This document shows positions 23,428-35,248 of a stretch of 64,000 bases of DNA, piece after piece. The notes under the pieces were generated by a model, which saw only the letters and a list, made by a program, of their open reading frames with translations, was not told the DNA's origin and ran no database searches. Source of the DNA: Massariosphaeria phaeospora. Lineage: Eukaryota > Ascomycota > Dothideomycetes > Pleosporales. A program made the translations under genes and the position numbers. Positions within the stretch are counted from its first letter, which is position 1. Each line of letters starts with the position of its first letter. The stretch lies in contig JAADJZ010000004.1 of NCBI GenBank assembly GCA_011032825.1, positions 1,116,001 to 1,180,000 of the forward strand, given 5' to 3'.

Positions 23428-23722
23428 TAGATAAAAAAAGCTTTATAATTAGTATACTTAGCTGCTTTAAACAAGTATTTAGCTGTTAAATGTAAAAGCA
23501 AAAGAAAGTAACTACAGCTTTCTAAAATAGCTTTTGTAAGTAAATTACTTTTCTTGTAGCTATTTGCGCTAATAGAAGTGCTTTGCTGCTTAGTATTATT
23601 TACTAGTTAGTAAACAGCTTACTGCAGGCCTTATAGGTAGCTGCTATTAAAGCTAAAAAATACAACGTTTTTGTAGCTTTATTTCTATTTAGATAAACGA
23701 ATAACGAGATTAGTTTAGTATA
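23428..23722 (+). pseudogene. Pogo-epsilon transposase, part 2 (DDE core)
   Basis: Continues part 1 in frame after the TA: NIDKKSFIISILS contains the first catalytic Asp (kept). Then FCKxITFLVAICANRSALL and LFRxTNNEISLV. It is interrupted at the next TA by Pogo-delta copy 2 in the middle of a TAG codon (family Trp). The remainder is at 58829-59228. Confidence 0.87.
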
Positions 23723-23850
23723 ACGTACTCTACGGGTTCGTGCATTACACGAGTTCGTGCATTACTTTTGCCAAGCTCCTACCAAAACTACTTTATTCTA
23801 GCGCAAAACAGCTTACTTTAGTCCTGTGTAGAGTAATATAACACAAGATA

Positions 23851-25709
23851 TTATTTAGAGTTTACTTTTACTACTTGCTTACACGTACGCGCGTTGTGCC
23901 TAGCTTAATAACACTATTTACACTATTTTTGAAATAGTTTACCTACTTTAGCGCGCACTTGCGTCTTTAGCTTTTTTTTATTACTACGCGCTCTAAACTC
24001 CTTTAGAGCAGTTAGACGAGCTTTATTCTCAACTATCAAAGTTTCTTCTGCTTAAACTAGTTTTTTTTTACGCAATTTACGCTGCGTAGCAGCTTTATTT
24101 CTTTCTTAAAGCTTTGCAATTTCTTTTTGCGCTAACACTAGCTTGTGCGCGATAATTGCTGCTTCTTTTAAGACCTTTTTAAAGGCTTTTACTATAGACG
24201 TTAGTAAGCTATCTATATGCTTCTAAATTCTCGCTTTTACAAGCGTTAATTGCAACTCTAATTTAAGAGTATTGCTTAGAGTTTGCAACTGCTAGGGCTC
24301 GTTGTTAATAGGCAGTAGTAGTAATAGAGTACGCAACTAAACGTTAAGAGCTATTATAACTTGTTCTAGGTTAAATAGAACCAATCTAGCGCTTCAAAAC
24401 CTTTTTTGAATATTACTAAGAGTAATTGCTGCATTATAGGCGCGTATAAAGCATAGTAGAAACTTAAGTTTTGTAATGTAAGTAATTTAGTTGCGTATAA
24501 AATCTTTAGCTTAGCGCTCGTACGCTTTCTTTAGAAAAGCAAAACAACTTACATTAAAAAGCTGCAGAAAGTGCGATAAGTGCGAAAGCATACAAATAGT
24601 AATAATCTTGTTCTTTTTGCAGTATTGCTAGAATGCAAGCGAGTTATAGCTCTTATAGCCGTCAATTGTAGAGTAGTAAATAGGTATAAGTTGAGTTAAA
24701 GTTGAGTTAGCTTACGTAAGACTCTAGTGCTAACTCAACTTATACCTACGCTAAAACTAAATAGCGTAGGTTAAGGTTGAGTTAGCACAGACCTCTACAA
24801 GTCTATATTTTAATATATTTTCTCTTTATAATTATAACAGCTAGTTATAACAGGTTTATTAACCTAAAGGTATTACCTATAACCTAACCTTAACCTACGC
24901 TTTGATTACTCTAACCTAACTTTAACCCTAGGTTTGTGCGACTCTAACTTAACCTATACCCAATAATAAGTACTCTCTACCTATTCGCCAGCGTAGTCAA
25001 TTGCGAGTAGTTAGTAGCTACTAACTACTTTTTTCTTTGTATGCTTATTAAAGTGCTTTAACTACTACAGCCTAAGTTTATTTGTTGTCTAGCTCTTTTT
25101 AGAAACTGCAATAACCTTGTCTTAAAGCAGATTCTTTTTCTTGTACTAAGCAAAGAAGTAATAGCAGCTCTTAAAGATAATAAAAAGTAGAATAGCTTAC
25201 TCTGTTGCGTTGATGCTTTGGATAACTATTGTTTACTTTTTATTGCCTTGCTATATTGCCTTTGGCTTTCTTCGTTTCTTTAAAGCTGTAACAACTGCTT
25301 TAGTTAATATCTAGCCTATTATAAAGCCTGTTTTGTTAAAGTTGTACGTGTTTTTATTTTAGATACTGTACTTGGCTTTTATGTTAGCTACTAGGCGAAA
25401 CTAGCTTTAAATAACTTTAGAATTCTCGCAAAGCGCTTTTTTATAATTGTACTTGCGATTAAACTTTATTGTAAACTTAGAGCAGTGCATGACTTACGTA
25501 CTAGACTAGTTTAAGCTAACCTAGCCTAGATTGCGCTTTGCGCGCAAGGAATTGGCTATATTAGCTACAACTACGAGCCTAAAAAGAAACCTGCGCGAAA
25601 TAAGCTTAAGTATATACTCAACAACTACGCTCTCTTTAGTCTTTGTTAGATTCTTTAATTTAGGCTAGCAATTTGCTTGTAGAGTCTGTCCTACGCATTA
25701 GCAGCTTAG
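23851..25709 (-). pseudogene. Pogo-delta copy 2 transposase, main part
   Basis: C-terminal about 508 codons, with a MITE at 24669-24995. D1 reads YNFNKTGF (Asp to Asn), D2 AIDGYKSYN (Asp kept; the MITE is inserted just beside it) and D3 LFNVSCF (Asn). The knuckle has CX2CX4HX4C spacing ending RHNARTC. Together with 58614-58745, and minus the MITE, the frame is exactly 1656 bp, the same as copy 1. This independently confirms the insertion boundaries. Confidence 0.9.
24669..24995 (-). mobile_element. hAT-type MITE, 327 bp, inside Pogo-delta
   Basis: 8 bp target duplication GTCAATTG at 24661-24668 and 24996-25003. Terminus TACGCTGGCGAATAGGTA (reverse strand at the right end). Same length as the MITE at 57990. 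It contains an inverted repeat around 24748-24805 and many GGTTA-like units. Confidence 0.93.
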
Positions 25710-26085
25710 TGTTAGAATACTAAATATAGTATATAAGCTATATTTAAGTTTATAACTACTGTAAGCATAACTTATAAATTGTTAATAAACAATGTTTTTA
25801 TTATAGACAAAGAGATTCTTTGTTATACATTGTTAATAACTATAAATAGAGTTATAACATTGTTTATAACAAAGAAACATTGTTAAGATCTATAAATAGA
25901 CTATAACATTGTTTACTACATTGTTTAGAACAAAGACTATTTATAACTTTTTGTTTACATTGTTTATATACAATGTAGAGATATTAAGTATATATAGAAG
26001 CGAACTCTCGCAGCAAGTAAATAGTTCAACTACAACAAGATTACAATTACAACACTACAACGACTTTATTCTTTTCTATTTTATA
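25710..26085 (+). repeat. 5' LTR of Copia-1
   Basis: 376 bp, starts TGTTAGAATAC and ends TTTTATA (probably TTTTACA before mutation). It contains the transcription start region of the element: AT-rich with TATAAATA near 25842 and 25892. See the regulatory entry for its iterated octamers. Confidence 0.94.
25816..25964 (+). promoter_or_regulatory. Array of HMG-box-like sites in the Copia-1 LTR
   Basis: ACATTGTT occurs six times (25827, 25857, 25877, 25906, 25918, 25957). TTCTTTGTTA occurs at 25816-25825 and inverted at 25867-25876. The same array is in the 3' LTR from about 58340. CATTGT/ACAATG and ACAAAG are core sites for SOX/MATA_HMG-type proteins, and TTCTTTGTTY is the fission-yeast Ste11 box. 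Control by a mating-type or Ste11-like HMG factor is inference. Confidence 0.45.
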
Positions 26086-26095
26086 GGTTATAAGC
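26086..26095 (+). other. Primer binding site of Copia-1, half-tRNA-iMet type
   Basis: GGTTATAAGC immediately follows the 5' LTR. It matches GGTTATGAGC, the complement of the initiator-Met tRNA anticodon loop region, with one G-to-A transition. Many Copia elements prime from a cleaved tRNA-iMet at this internal site. Confidence 0.6.
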
Positions 26096-26398
26096 TTGGC
26101 TACGCTTTCTACGCCTACTATCAACGCTAAACACCAACTTTCAACGCCAAAACTTCAAACTATCAACGTTACTACGCCTTCTACTAAGTAATTTACTTAC
26201 TTAATTCAACAAAAAGCCTCTATTAAGACGACAAAAAGCCTCTATTAAGACGACAAAACACTACTCTTTAGTAATTTTATTACTATCTTCGCCTATACCT
26301 CCAACTTAGTAATTCTAATTACTAAAAAACGCCTCTAAATTCTCTACAAATCAATCTCTTTACTTTATAAAGTAAACTAAAAAGCTAAAAAGGTACTA

Positions 26399-26839
26399 AC
26401 GTACTTCACAAGCGAGTGAGCTACACGGGCGAGTGAGCCACACGGGCGAGTAAGCCACACGAGCGAGTAAGCCACCGAATTTTACTAAGGAAAATCAATA
26501 ATCTAGAGCTTAATAACTCTTAACCTACTTAATAAAATTCTCTAAATTTTTTACTACTAAGCTGCATCTATATAAACTTTTAGATACCTAGATTACTAAG
26601 CTACAACTTTAGTATTTAGAAAGTTATTAAAGAAAAGCTTAAATTATTCGTGCGCTCTAAGCTATCTACTCTTCTAGACTAGCTAGAGCTTAGTAATCTT
26701 AGAACTAGAAAGTTTATATATACAGAAATAATATATTAAATTTTTAGAGAATTTTATTAATTAGGTAAAGAGTTATTAAGCTCTAGATTATTGATTTTCT
26801 TTAGTAAAATTCGGTGGCCCACTCGCTTGTGAAGTACGT
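26399..26839. mobile_element. Pogo-type MITE, 441 bp, in the Copia-1 leader
   Basis: TA duplication (26397-26398, 26840-26841) and termini ACGTACTTCACAAGCGAGTG. After the terminal block the arms stay complementary for about 100 bp (CCGAATTTTACT... against its inverse near 26805), so the element could fold into a long hairpin. No coding capacity. It sits 4 bp upstream of the Copia gag ATG. Confidence 0.92.
26412..26476. repeat. Four tandem 17 bp units in the left arm of the MITE
   Basis: Units close to GCGAGTGAGCCACACGG at 26412, 26429, 26446 and 26463 (the last truncated). The right arm has one unit only. Same position as the paired repeats in autonomous pogos here, so likely transposase binding sites. 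Confidence 0.85.
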
Positions 26840-26843
26840 TATA

Positions 26844-27089
26844 ATGTTTTCTTTATCTCAAGATAAAATCTCTATTACTAAGCTTAAAGGACAAGCAAAC
26901 TACGAAGTTTAGAAGCTTAGAACTTTAGCTTTTATAAAGGAAAAAGGTTATTCTATTGCTATAGAAAAATCTAATACTACAAATATTAGTAATAATATAG
27001 ATAGAAAAACTCTATCTATTATTAAATTACTAGTAGAGAACGAACTTCTATTACAAGTACAATATTGTACTACTAGTAAACAAGTTTAG
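26844..27089 (+). pseudogene. Copia-1 gag, first part
   Basis: Gag starts at ATG 26844 (MFSLSQDKISITKLKGQANY), with the typical start of Copia Gag polypeptides. 82 codons, two TAG stops (27087-27089 is one, at a Trp position). The inverted Gypsy-1 LTR at 27090 interrupts it. The frame resumes exactly at 36623 (DLLEKIYSPKGF). Confidence 0.9.
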
Positions 27090-27444
27090 TGTTATTAGAA
27101 GTGTTCTCTTACCGAAGGTAATCGCAATCGGACTCGAAGATTCCGCTTAAGGGATTGTTCTGTGTTCGAAGAGCTTGATAACAACAAAAAAACAATCTCA
27201 ATTCTATCTTAGATAGAATAACAAAGTAACAATCTGTTGCCTATAACTAGATCTAATCTATGTATAAAATGTACTTAGAAGAGTTAACTACAAAGAATCT
27301 AAACTATAAAGAAAATTCTGCTAATCTATATAGTTCTATAATTCTTTGCTAAAAGCGTTCTACTTAGTTTGCTTAGTGTGCTTAGTTGCTAAGCGCTTTA
27401 AGCAAGCTAAGCGCTTGCTGCTTAGTGTGCTTAGTCCGCTAAAG

Positions 27445-27944
27445 TGTTACAAACAAAAACGATACTAGGTATCGTAGACTAAGCAACGACGCAAAAGGGT
27501 TGTTAGAGCTTGCAGGTCCGCAAGACGAAAGTACAGCGATGCGCGAAGCAAGATTAGGTTAGCAGTTACGTAATAGTAATTAGTGCGATTAGAGCTTTAG
27601 CAAACTAAGCACACTAAGCGGCGAGCGCTTAGCTAGCCTAAAGCGCTTAGCAACTAAGCACACTAAGCAGACTAAGCAAAACGCTTTTAGCAAAGAATTA
27701 TAGAACTATATAGATTAGCAGAATTTCTTTTACAGTTTGAATTCTTTGTAGTTAACTTTTCTAAGTACATTTTATACATAGATTGAATTTATAGGCAACA
27801 AATTGTTACTTTGTTATTCTATTTAAAATAAAATTGAAATTGTTTTTTTATTGTTATTAAGCTTTTCGAACATAGAACAATTCCTTAGGCGGAATCTCTA
27901 AGCTCGATACTAGTACCTTCGGTAAAAGAACACTTCTAATAACA
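27445..27944 (+). repeat. 5' LTR of Gypsy-1 copy 2
   Basis: 500 bp, TGTTACAAAC...CTAATAACA. A 3' partner of equal length is at 35963. Confidence 0.95.
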
Positions 27945-27974
27945 CGTTAACTACTTTAGGTTTAGAACTAAGAC

Positions 27975-29720
27975 AATATAACAACTCTAGCAAGCTTAAG
28001 TAGTAGCAGCGCTAAAGCACTAGCACGCACCGCAGCAACGGTACTAGCAAAGCAAGCTAACTAGATAAAACAAATAAGCGAGCAGATTAGCAAACTATTA
28101 AAAATAGTTGCAATTTTGAAAAGTTAAGAGACTAGTAGTGCCGCGAAAGCACCGTTCCTAGAGAAATATAGCGAAAAAAAAAAAACACTGCGATTATTTC
28201 TTACAAACATTGACTTCTACTGCTGTTATTATGCGACAAGCTTTTTTACAAAGCAAAACAAAATCTTTGCAGCTAAAATGCACATAAAAGACAACGCAGC
28301 AGAATAGTTTCAGCTACACGCAAACGACTATGTTAAAAGCAACAGCAAGCAAAAAATAAAGCAAGACACGCAACGCATTTTCAAAAACTAGAAATTGTTT
28401 AAAGAAAAGCTTTATACGATTTACAAGGAAGTAAACGAAACACAATAAGCAATAAACAAACTTAAACTACTACAACAGAAAAAATCTGCGAGCGAGTATA
28501 CAATTAAGTTTAAAAAAATTTAGGCTAAAGTAGACAACGTAGGAGAACAAGACTTATGCAAGTTCTACTACGCAAAACTAAAAAAACATGTAAAAAATAA
28601 AATTAGTTAAAACAAAAAACTTAAAGAACTTAGAGAGTTAATTAAGACTGCGGTACAAATTAACAACTAACTATAACAACAATAGCAAGAACGCAAGTTT
28701 ACTGTCAAACTATACGTACGCTTAGTAGCTACGATTAAAAAAACTTATTACTATAATTTAATAGACATCGACAGCGTTGGACGAGTTTAGAACAACAAAC
28801 TACTACAAAAGCAGTTTAACAAAAGAAACGCTACCTCAACAAAACAAGACTTTAAAAAACAAATTGTTAAAAAAAAAACGCTAGAGACGTTACAACAATA
28901 AAGTATGTTTTTAATGCAGCAAAAACAAACACTTTTGCAGAAACTGCTTAGAAATACTATAAAAAGTAGTAGGCGCGCAAGCTGCTACTATAGCTATAGT
29001 TTAACTACAGCAAGTAGCTACACTATACTCAAAAAACCTCAAAGAATTAAAGAATAATTAGATTTGAATAGAAAGTTTTAAAGACGTTACAAAGCTAACA
29101 AATAAAAACAACAAAAAACTATTAACTTTACAAGTCTAAGAGATTAACGGACAGCTATAAAACTACAAATGCTAGATGTGCAGCTAAAAAACCTACATTG
29201 CTTAGTATTGCAAAAACAAGTTTTATACACTTTAAGTTAAAGAACTACAAAAATAGAAAGTTGCAAACGCAGCAATAGCACAACAAAAGCTAACAAAAAA
29301 AAAATACAGTTCGCAGATTAAGAAAATTACAAAAACTTACTTTAGCACTAGTGCAACAAAAAGAACTGTGTATACTACGCAAACAATAAAATTCTCGCTT
29401 AGCAACAGTTAAAACTACTATTACACGTTTTGCTCAAAAACAGCGAATGTACAGTAGCAGAATGCTACGTATACAACTACAACAATTAGTTTAAAAACTA
29501 CAGCAGTAGCCGCGGATAAGCGTAGTGTTACAATAAAAAATGTCAAACACACTAGTTTTGCAAGCATATTACAGAATAGTAGCCTATAAGTCTAGAAAAC
29601 AAAAACTACTTAAAATGCAACAACGAATTATGTACAAAAAACTACGCTACGTGCTAAGCAGCACGCTAGCTTTTTTGCACTACCAAATGCACTATCTACG
29701 AGCTGTAAAAAAATGCAACA
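27975..29720 (+). pseudogene. Gypsy-1 copy 2 gag, RIP-degraded
   Basis: Gag core readable near 28140-28420 (TNIDFYCCYYATSFF, AAKMHIKDNAAE). A nucleocapsid knuckle near 29167-29210 has the spacing CX2CX4YX4C (His changed to Tyr, as in copy 3). A second Cys-rich stretch with several C-x2-C/C-x4-C pairs lies near 29350-29700, between Gag and protease, and is conserved in copy 3. Its role is unknown. Many TAG/TAA stops. Limits approximate. Confidence 0.8.
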
Positions 29721-29959
29721 AAATAGAATTTTAATAACTAAAACTACGACAAGTTTTTAAAGCTTTAAAAGCGCTTCGCTAGCAAATGCAACTACTACAA
29801 GCAATAAAACATTCTAAAAAAACAAGCTTTAAAAGCTTTTTTAGCAAAAAACTAGCAGGCTACTAGACCTATAGTTAGAATAGTATAAGTGCTTTTAGCA
29901 CGACCGTACAAAGCGTACAAAAAACTCAACTAAAACAAAATTACATAAAAGTAAAAGCG

Positions 29960-31321
29960 AAAGTCGCAAGCTAAGAGCTTATTGCACTACTAGATAGCAA
30001 AGCTGCCTAAACATTAGTTTCCTTAGAATAAGTAAAAAAGAACAGAATACTTTACTAAGTTAAAAATTAACTAATACAAACAGTGTTAGCCAACGGACAA
30101 CTACTAAAATATAAAAATAGTTTAATCAACTTTAAAACTTAAAAAGTTGAGTTAAAAGTTGCGAGCATTAGGCACTAACAGTGTATTAATATTATAAACT
30201 TTAAAAGTTTTAACATGTATATTAGGTACAACTAGCTACGACAACACAACTTTAACATTAATTAAAAAAACAAAACAATACGCAGCTGAAGGCCTAGAAA
30301 GAAAGTCGCTGTAGTACTACAAAATAGTTCAACAATTCAAAGCTTACTTAAGAACAAGAAAATTAGTCTAATTTTACTTTACAAGATTGTAGGAATTTGT
30401 AAAAAAAACTCTTAGCAGATAGAAGTTATATAGATACGACAAGTTGCGCTCCTAAAAACGAGCAAACCGCGATCCAACCTTTCTAAAAAACAAGAAAAAA
30501 AGTTCAAAAACTTTTTTACTAAATACTAAACAAAGTTTGAAAGCTTTTTTAAAAAAGACGAAAAGCACGACTTAGCAGACTACTAAAAATAAAATTACAA
30601 AATTATTTTTAAGAAAGAAACAAAACTGCAACTAAGACTAATGTACTTCTTAACTTATAACTAGCAGAAAGAATTAAAGAAGTACATTTAAAGAAATATC
30701 TAGCGAGAATACATACAACTAAGCGAAAGCTTAATAGCGTTGCTAATATTGTTTGTACTAAAAAAAAACGGAGAATTAAAACTATGCGTAGACTACTAAC
30801 AGCTTAACAACGTTACACAAAAAAACTAATACTTACTACCGCTTATTTAAAAGCTTATAGATTAACTTTAAAAAGTAAAATAAATTACGAAACTTAACGT
30901 ACGAGACAGATACTATCGCATTAAAATTGCAAAAAAGCACAAATAGTTAACAGCTTTTAAAACTTGATATAAACTCTATAAGTACTAAGTTATGCTATTT
31001 AAATTAACTAATGCCTTAGCTACGTTTTAGGCTTTAATTAACAAAGTACTATACAAATACTTAGACATCTTTGTTACAGCGTACTTAGACAATGTATTAA
31101 TATACTCTAAAGAAACGCTCGAGAAACATTAAAAACACGTTAAAAAAGTGCTACAGAAGATAAAACAGTACTAGCTACTACTTTATTTAAAAAAGTGTAA
31201 ATTCCACGTTACAAAAACTAGCTATCTTAGATTTATTATTTTAAAAGAAAGTGTATTTATAAACTTAAAGAAGATTTAGACTGTACAAAAATAGCTAACT
31301 TCTAAAATAGTAAAAAACGTA
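29960..31321 (+). pseudogene. Gypsy-1 copy 2 protease and reverse transcriptase
   Basis: Protease remnant ALLDSKAA near 29980 (family D-S-G). RT blocks: LFVLKKNGELKLCVDY near 30750, ITKLNVRDRYYRIKIAKKHK near 30885-30945, MLFKLTNALATF near 31000, and AYLDNVLIYSKETLE near 31080-31125, where the catalytic Y-L-D-D has become Y-L-D-N. Pogo-alpha copy 2 cuts the frame after the RT connection (KNV); it continues at 33170. Confidence 0.9.
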
Positions 31322-31323
31322 TA

Positions 31324-33167
31324 ACGTGTTTCATTAGTAAGTCGGCTACTTTAGTAAGTCAGCTACTAAACACCGGCGCGGCAACTGCGCGGCAACAACA
31401 CGTAATGTTTCAACAACACAACGCGCAAAGTACCTATACTAAAAGCGATATATATATTGCTATCTCTAATATTCAATCTAAGCAGATTTAAAGCGAAAGG
31501 CGCGCTGCTGCAGTCTACAAAGTCTTTTAATCAACGATCTAAAACCGACGCGCTAGGAAACGCCCTCGACGCGACTGCGAGCTAAAATCAAAGCGCTTTA
31601 CAAAACTAGAGGAGAAAGCGATTGTGCAGCGTATACTCAACGAATCTCTACAAGGTCTACCGCTCTCGAAGGCACACATACAAGATATAGCAGATAAACT
31701 GCTAAAAGAGCGCGGATGCAACCCTACTAGCAAGTGCTAGGTTAATAGGTTTATCAAGCGTACTCTTAAGCTGCGAACGCGATGGAGCTGTCTGTACAAT
31801 CGCCAGCGAGCTGCCTGCAAAGACCTAGCAGTTATCGAGCCCTAGTTCAGCCTAGTTCAATTGGTGAAAGCGAAGTACGATATCCTTAATAAGAATACCT
31901 AGAACTTTGATAAATTAGGCTTTTTAATAGGCAAGATTACGTCTTAGCTCGTAGTAACAGGCTTAGATAAGCCTAAGAAAGCAAAGAAACTACAGCCTAG
32001 CAATCGCAAATAGACTACTTTGATACAAGCTGTTAGCGCGACGGAGAAGCGCATTCTACTCTTTATTATCTTCGCTAGCAAGGTCCTAATCTCTACCTAG
32101 TTTAAGCTAAGAATACTACGCAACTAGGTTATTCAAGTTAGTCTAAATAGCTAGACGAGCAACGATCTTAGAGTTAACTAGCTTAAACACTTTAATACGC
32201 ATGCAAAGTCTGTAAGAGCGTACAGGCTACTTATTATTAACAGCTACAAAAGCTATTGCTCGCTTGCTTTCTAGGACTACTGCAAAGAGAACAAGATTAT
32301 TGCTTTCTGCATGCTATCTTACTTATCGCACTTGCTGCAGCCTTTCGACGTTGCTTGCTTCGCGCCGCTAAAGCGCTCTTATAGCGATAGTATCTTAGCT
32401 TTGGCGCGCAACTACATTTACTACATTAGCAAAGAAACTTTTTTACTAGCCTTTAAAGCTGCTTACGAGCATACATTTACTAAAGAAAACGCTCGCGCAG
32501 AGTTTAGAAGCGCTAGATTAGTTTTATTTGACCTAGATGCAGTGTTATTAAAGCTTGATGTAAAGTTGCGCACGCTAACTTTGCTACAGCGCAACGACGC
32601 CGCATAGAAAGCGAAGACGCTGCGCAACGCAAAAGAGCTAAAAGCTTAGACTACGCTTATTTAACAAAGAATGCAAAAGCGCTTAGGTTCTTTAGCGAGC
32701 TTTTTTGACGAGCAGGTACAACAGCTAAGTAAAAGCGCGCAGTAGATAGCGCATAATATAGTGTTGCTGCAGAAAAAACAAGCGCGTATGCAAAGCGCAA
32801 TTAAAAAGCTTACAAAGCGCAAAACTCGTAAAAGGCAATACGTACAGGTTAAAAAAACTCTAACAGTTAGTAAGGTATCTAACTTAATTGCTGCAAAGGA
32901 GAGTAGTAGTCGTAAGAACGGCGAGACGCCTGCGAAAAGGGTGCGCGCAGAGAAGCGCTGCGGCCGTTGCAGCGAGATTAAGCATAATTTCTGCACTTGT
33001 AAAGTAGAAATAGAGAATGTAGATAGTAGTACTGCTTTTAAATAATATTATCCTATTGCGTATAGTATAGTAATTTGTTGTAGTATTGTACTACGTCGCT
33101 GCGCGTGCGCGACGCTGGGGTTTAGTAGCCGACTTACTAAAGTAGCCGACTTACTAATGAAACACGT
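31324..33167 (+). mobile_element. Pogo-alpha copy 2, full-length, inside Gypsy-1 copy 2
   Basis: 1844 bp, identical length to copy 1, TA duplication (31322-31323, 33168-33169). The empty site can be seen in Gypsy-1 copy 3 near 53910-53925. Both TIRs keep two 16 bp TTAGTAAGTCGGCTAC-type units. Confidence 0.95.
31405..33045 (+). pseudogene. Pogo-alpha copy 2 transposase, RIP-degraded
   Basis: 547 codons including stop, same frame length as copy 1. D1 FDKLGF kept, D2 INSYKSY lost (Asn, as in copy 1), D3 PFDVACF kept. The knuckle is CGRCSEIKHNFCTC. It keeps more C/G than copy 1 in the N-terminal third (for example more CGA and TCG codons), so the two copies were mutated to different extents. Shared D2 loss in both copies suggests the change is either a repeated RIP hot spot or inherited. 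Confidence 0.92.
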
Positions 33168-33169
33168 TA

Positions 33170-35240
33170 GTTTTTTCTAGAATTTGCTAACTTTTATTAA
33201 AAGTTTATTAAAAATTACTTTAAAACTACGACACTACTTTTAGAAGTTACTAAAAAAGATAAGAAGTTTAAATAAACAAAAACACAAGAACAGGCGTTTT
33301 AAGAACTTAAAAAGAAGTTTACTACAACACTAATGCTGCAGATGCACAATCTAAAAAAGAAAACTTAAGTAAAAACTAATGCTTTAGACTACGCATTAAG
33401 AGCAATACTTTTACAACAATGCAACAATAGAAAATAAAAACTAGTGTTCTACTATTCTAGAAAGTTTTTAAGAGCAAAACTCAACTACAACGTTTACAAT
33501 AAAGAGCTATTAGCAATAATAAACGCTTTTAAACAATAAAAAGCACAGCTAAAAAGAGCAAAGCATTAAGTACAAGTGTACTTAGATTATTAGAACTTTA
33601 CTAGCTTTACTACAACTAAGAAATTAAACTAACAACAAGTTAAATAGGCTGAATTTATAGTAGATTACGACATTAAGATTTACTATTGCAAAGGAACTAA
33701 CAATAGAGCCGCGAACGCGCTTAGTCGAAAATTAGATTTTATAAAAACTAACAAACTAGTTACGCACAACTTAGTATTACGACGGAACTTAGACAAAACT
33801 CTTAAATACAACTAACTACGACTAGCTAAGATAGCTAAAGTTACAAGCATCAAAGAAAAAATGCACTAAAAATAGAGCAAAAACGATTAGCAAAGATAAA
33901 TAGTTACAGACGACACTTAAGCTATATAGTTTATCTAGAAATTACATGCTTCACAAGCATATAAACACTTAAAAATTAACAAAATAGTTTGATAAATCTT
34001 GAACGAGTACTTAATGCTTTATGTACAAAACATAGTTTAAAAAGCAGTAGGCAACTATTTAGATTGTTTAAAGAACAAACTTAAGAGATACAAGCTCTAC
34101 GAATTACTTTAACTGCTAAAACTACTCGCACGCCTATGGATTAGCGTTACAATAACCTTTATAGTAAAGCTTTTAAAATCGTTAAAACCCAAATTAGCAC
34201 AGCTATGCAACTCGATTTTAGTTATTATAAATTAATTAACTAAAGAATTACATTTTGTACTAACAGAAAAATTAATTACAGCAGAAGAAATAGCTTACAA
34301 AGTTACAAAGGCACTCGTCGCTAATTACAAATTGCTAAAACAGTTTATTACTAATAGAAACAAGCTGTTTACATTAAAGTTTTAGAATACGTTTCTAGCC
34401 TAGTTAGAAGTCGCGAAGAAGCTATTAACAAGCTTTTACTCGCAAACAAACGGCTAGACAGAACAAACAAACTAAACGCTAAAACAGTACCTACGAATGT
34501 ACACTAACAAGCTGCAAAATAACTAAGTTAAACTTCTGCTAACAGCACAACTAGCTTACAATAGTACGAGGTTTACAACTACAAAACACTTGCTATACTA
34601 CGCAAATTATAGATATAAGCTAGTAGCTTATTAAAATCTAAAAAATATTAAAAGCATCTCGCTAGCAGCAAACGACAAGGCTTTTAAAATGCAAGAATTA
34701 CACGACAAGTTGAGCTAACGAATTACTTAAAAAAACTTTACAACAGCTAAGTTAGCAAACAAGAAAAAGCTTAAGAAACTAACTTTTAAAAAAGAGAATA
34801 AAGTTTTTCTTTTACAAAAAAACTTGAAAACTAAACAGCTATGCAACAAATTAAACAACTTTCAAGTAAAACTATTTAAAATTCTAAAAGTTAAAAGACT
34901 TGTATTATTTAAACTATAGCTACTTACAAGCATGCGCATACACCTAGTTTTTTACAAATTACTTTTTAAACTAGCACTACTAAACGCCGAAGTAGCAACT
35001 AATATTAAACTCAAAGACAAAGAGTATGAAGTCGAAAAAGTTAAAGACCTACAAAAATTTAGACGTTAGTAAAAATACTTAGTTAAATAGCAAAGATAGC
35101 TAGAAAGCTAGAATACATAGAAACTAATACAGAATTTTACAAACTGCAAGGAACTAGTACGAAAGTATTACTAGCAAAATTTAAAAGCAAAAAATCCAAG
35201 TTCTTTAAAAAAGCAGAAAAGTTAAAAAAAGAAAAAACAA
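33170..35240 (+). pseudogene. Gypsy-1 copy 2 RNase H, integrase, chromodomain
   Basis: Continuation of pol after the pogo. RNase H reads TNALDYALRAILLQQC near 33375-33425. Then SRKLDFIKTNKLVTHNL before the integrase, the HHCC finger near 33950-34075, integrase core near 34130-34480, and a chromodomain near 34990-35190 (EYEVEKVKDLQKF). Broken by TAG/TAA at Trp/Gln positions. Collinear with 1-1486. Confidence 0.88.
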
Positions 35241-35248
35241 GCAGAGAA

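Noticed and set aside
24880..24960. CTAACC/TAACCT-like runs resembling telomere repeats
   Set aside because: Irregular spacing, inside a MITE with clear target duplications, and repeated in the other MITE copies.
26412..26476. Short regularly repeated units that could suggest a CRISPR array
   Set aside because: The 17 bp units abut with no spacers and lie in a MITE arm; the organism is eukaryotic by all other evidence.
29540..29734. 64-codon plus-strand open stretch in Gypsy-1 copy 2
   Set aside because: Different frame from the conserved Cys-rich reading and interrupted in copy 3.
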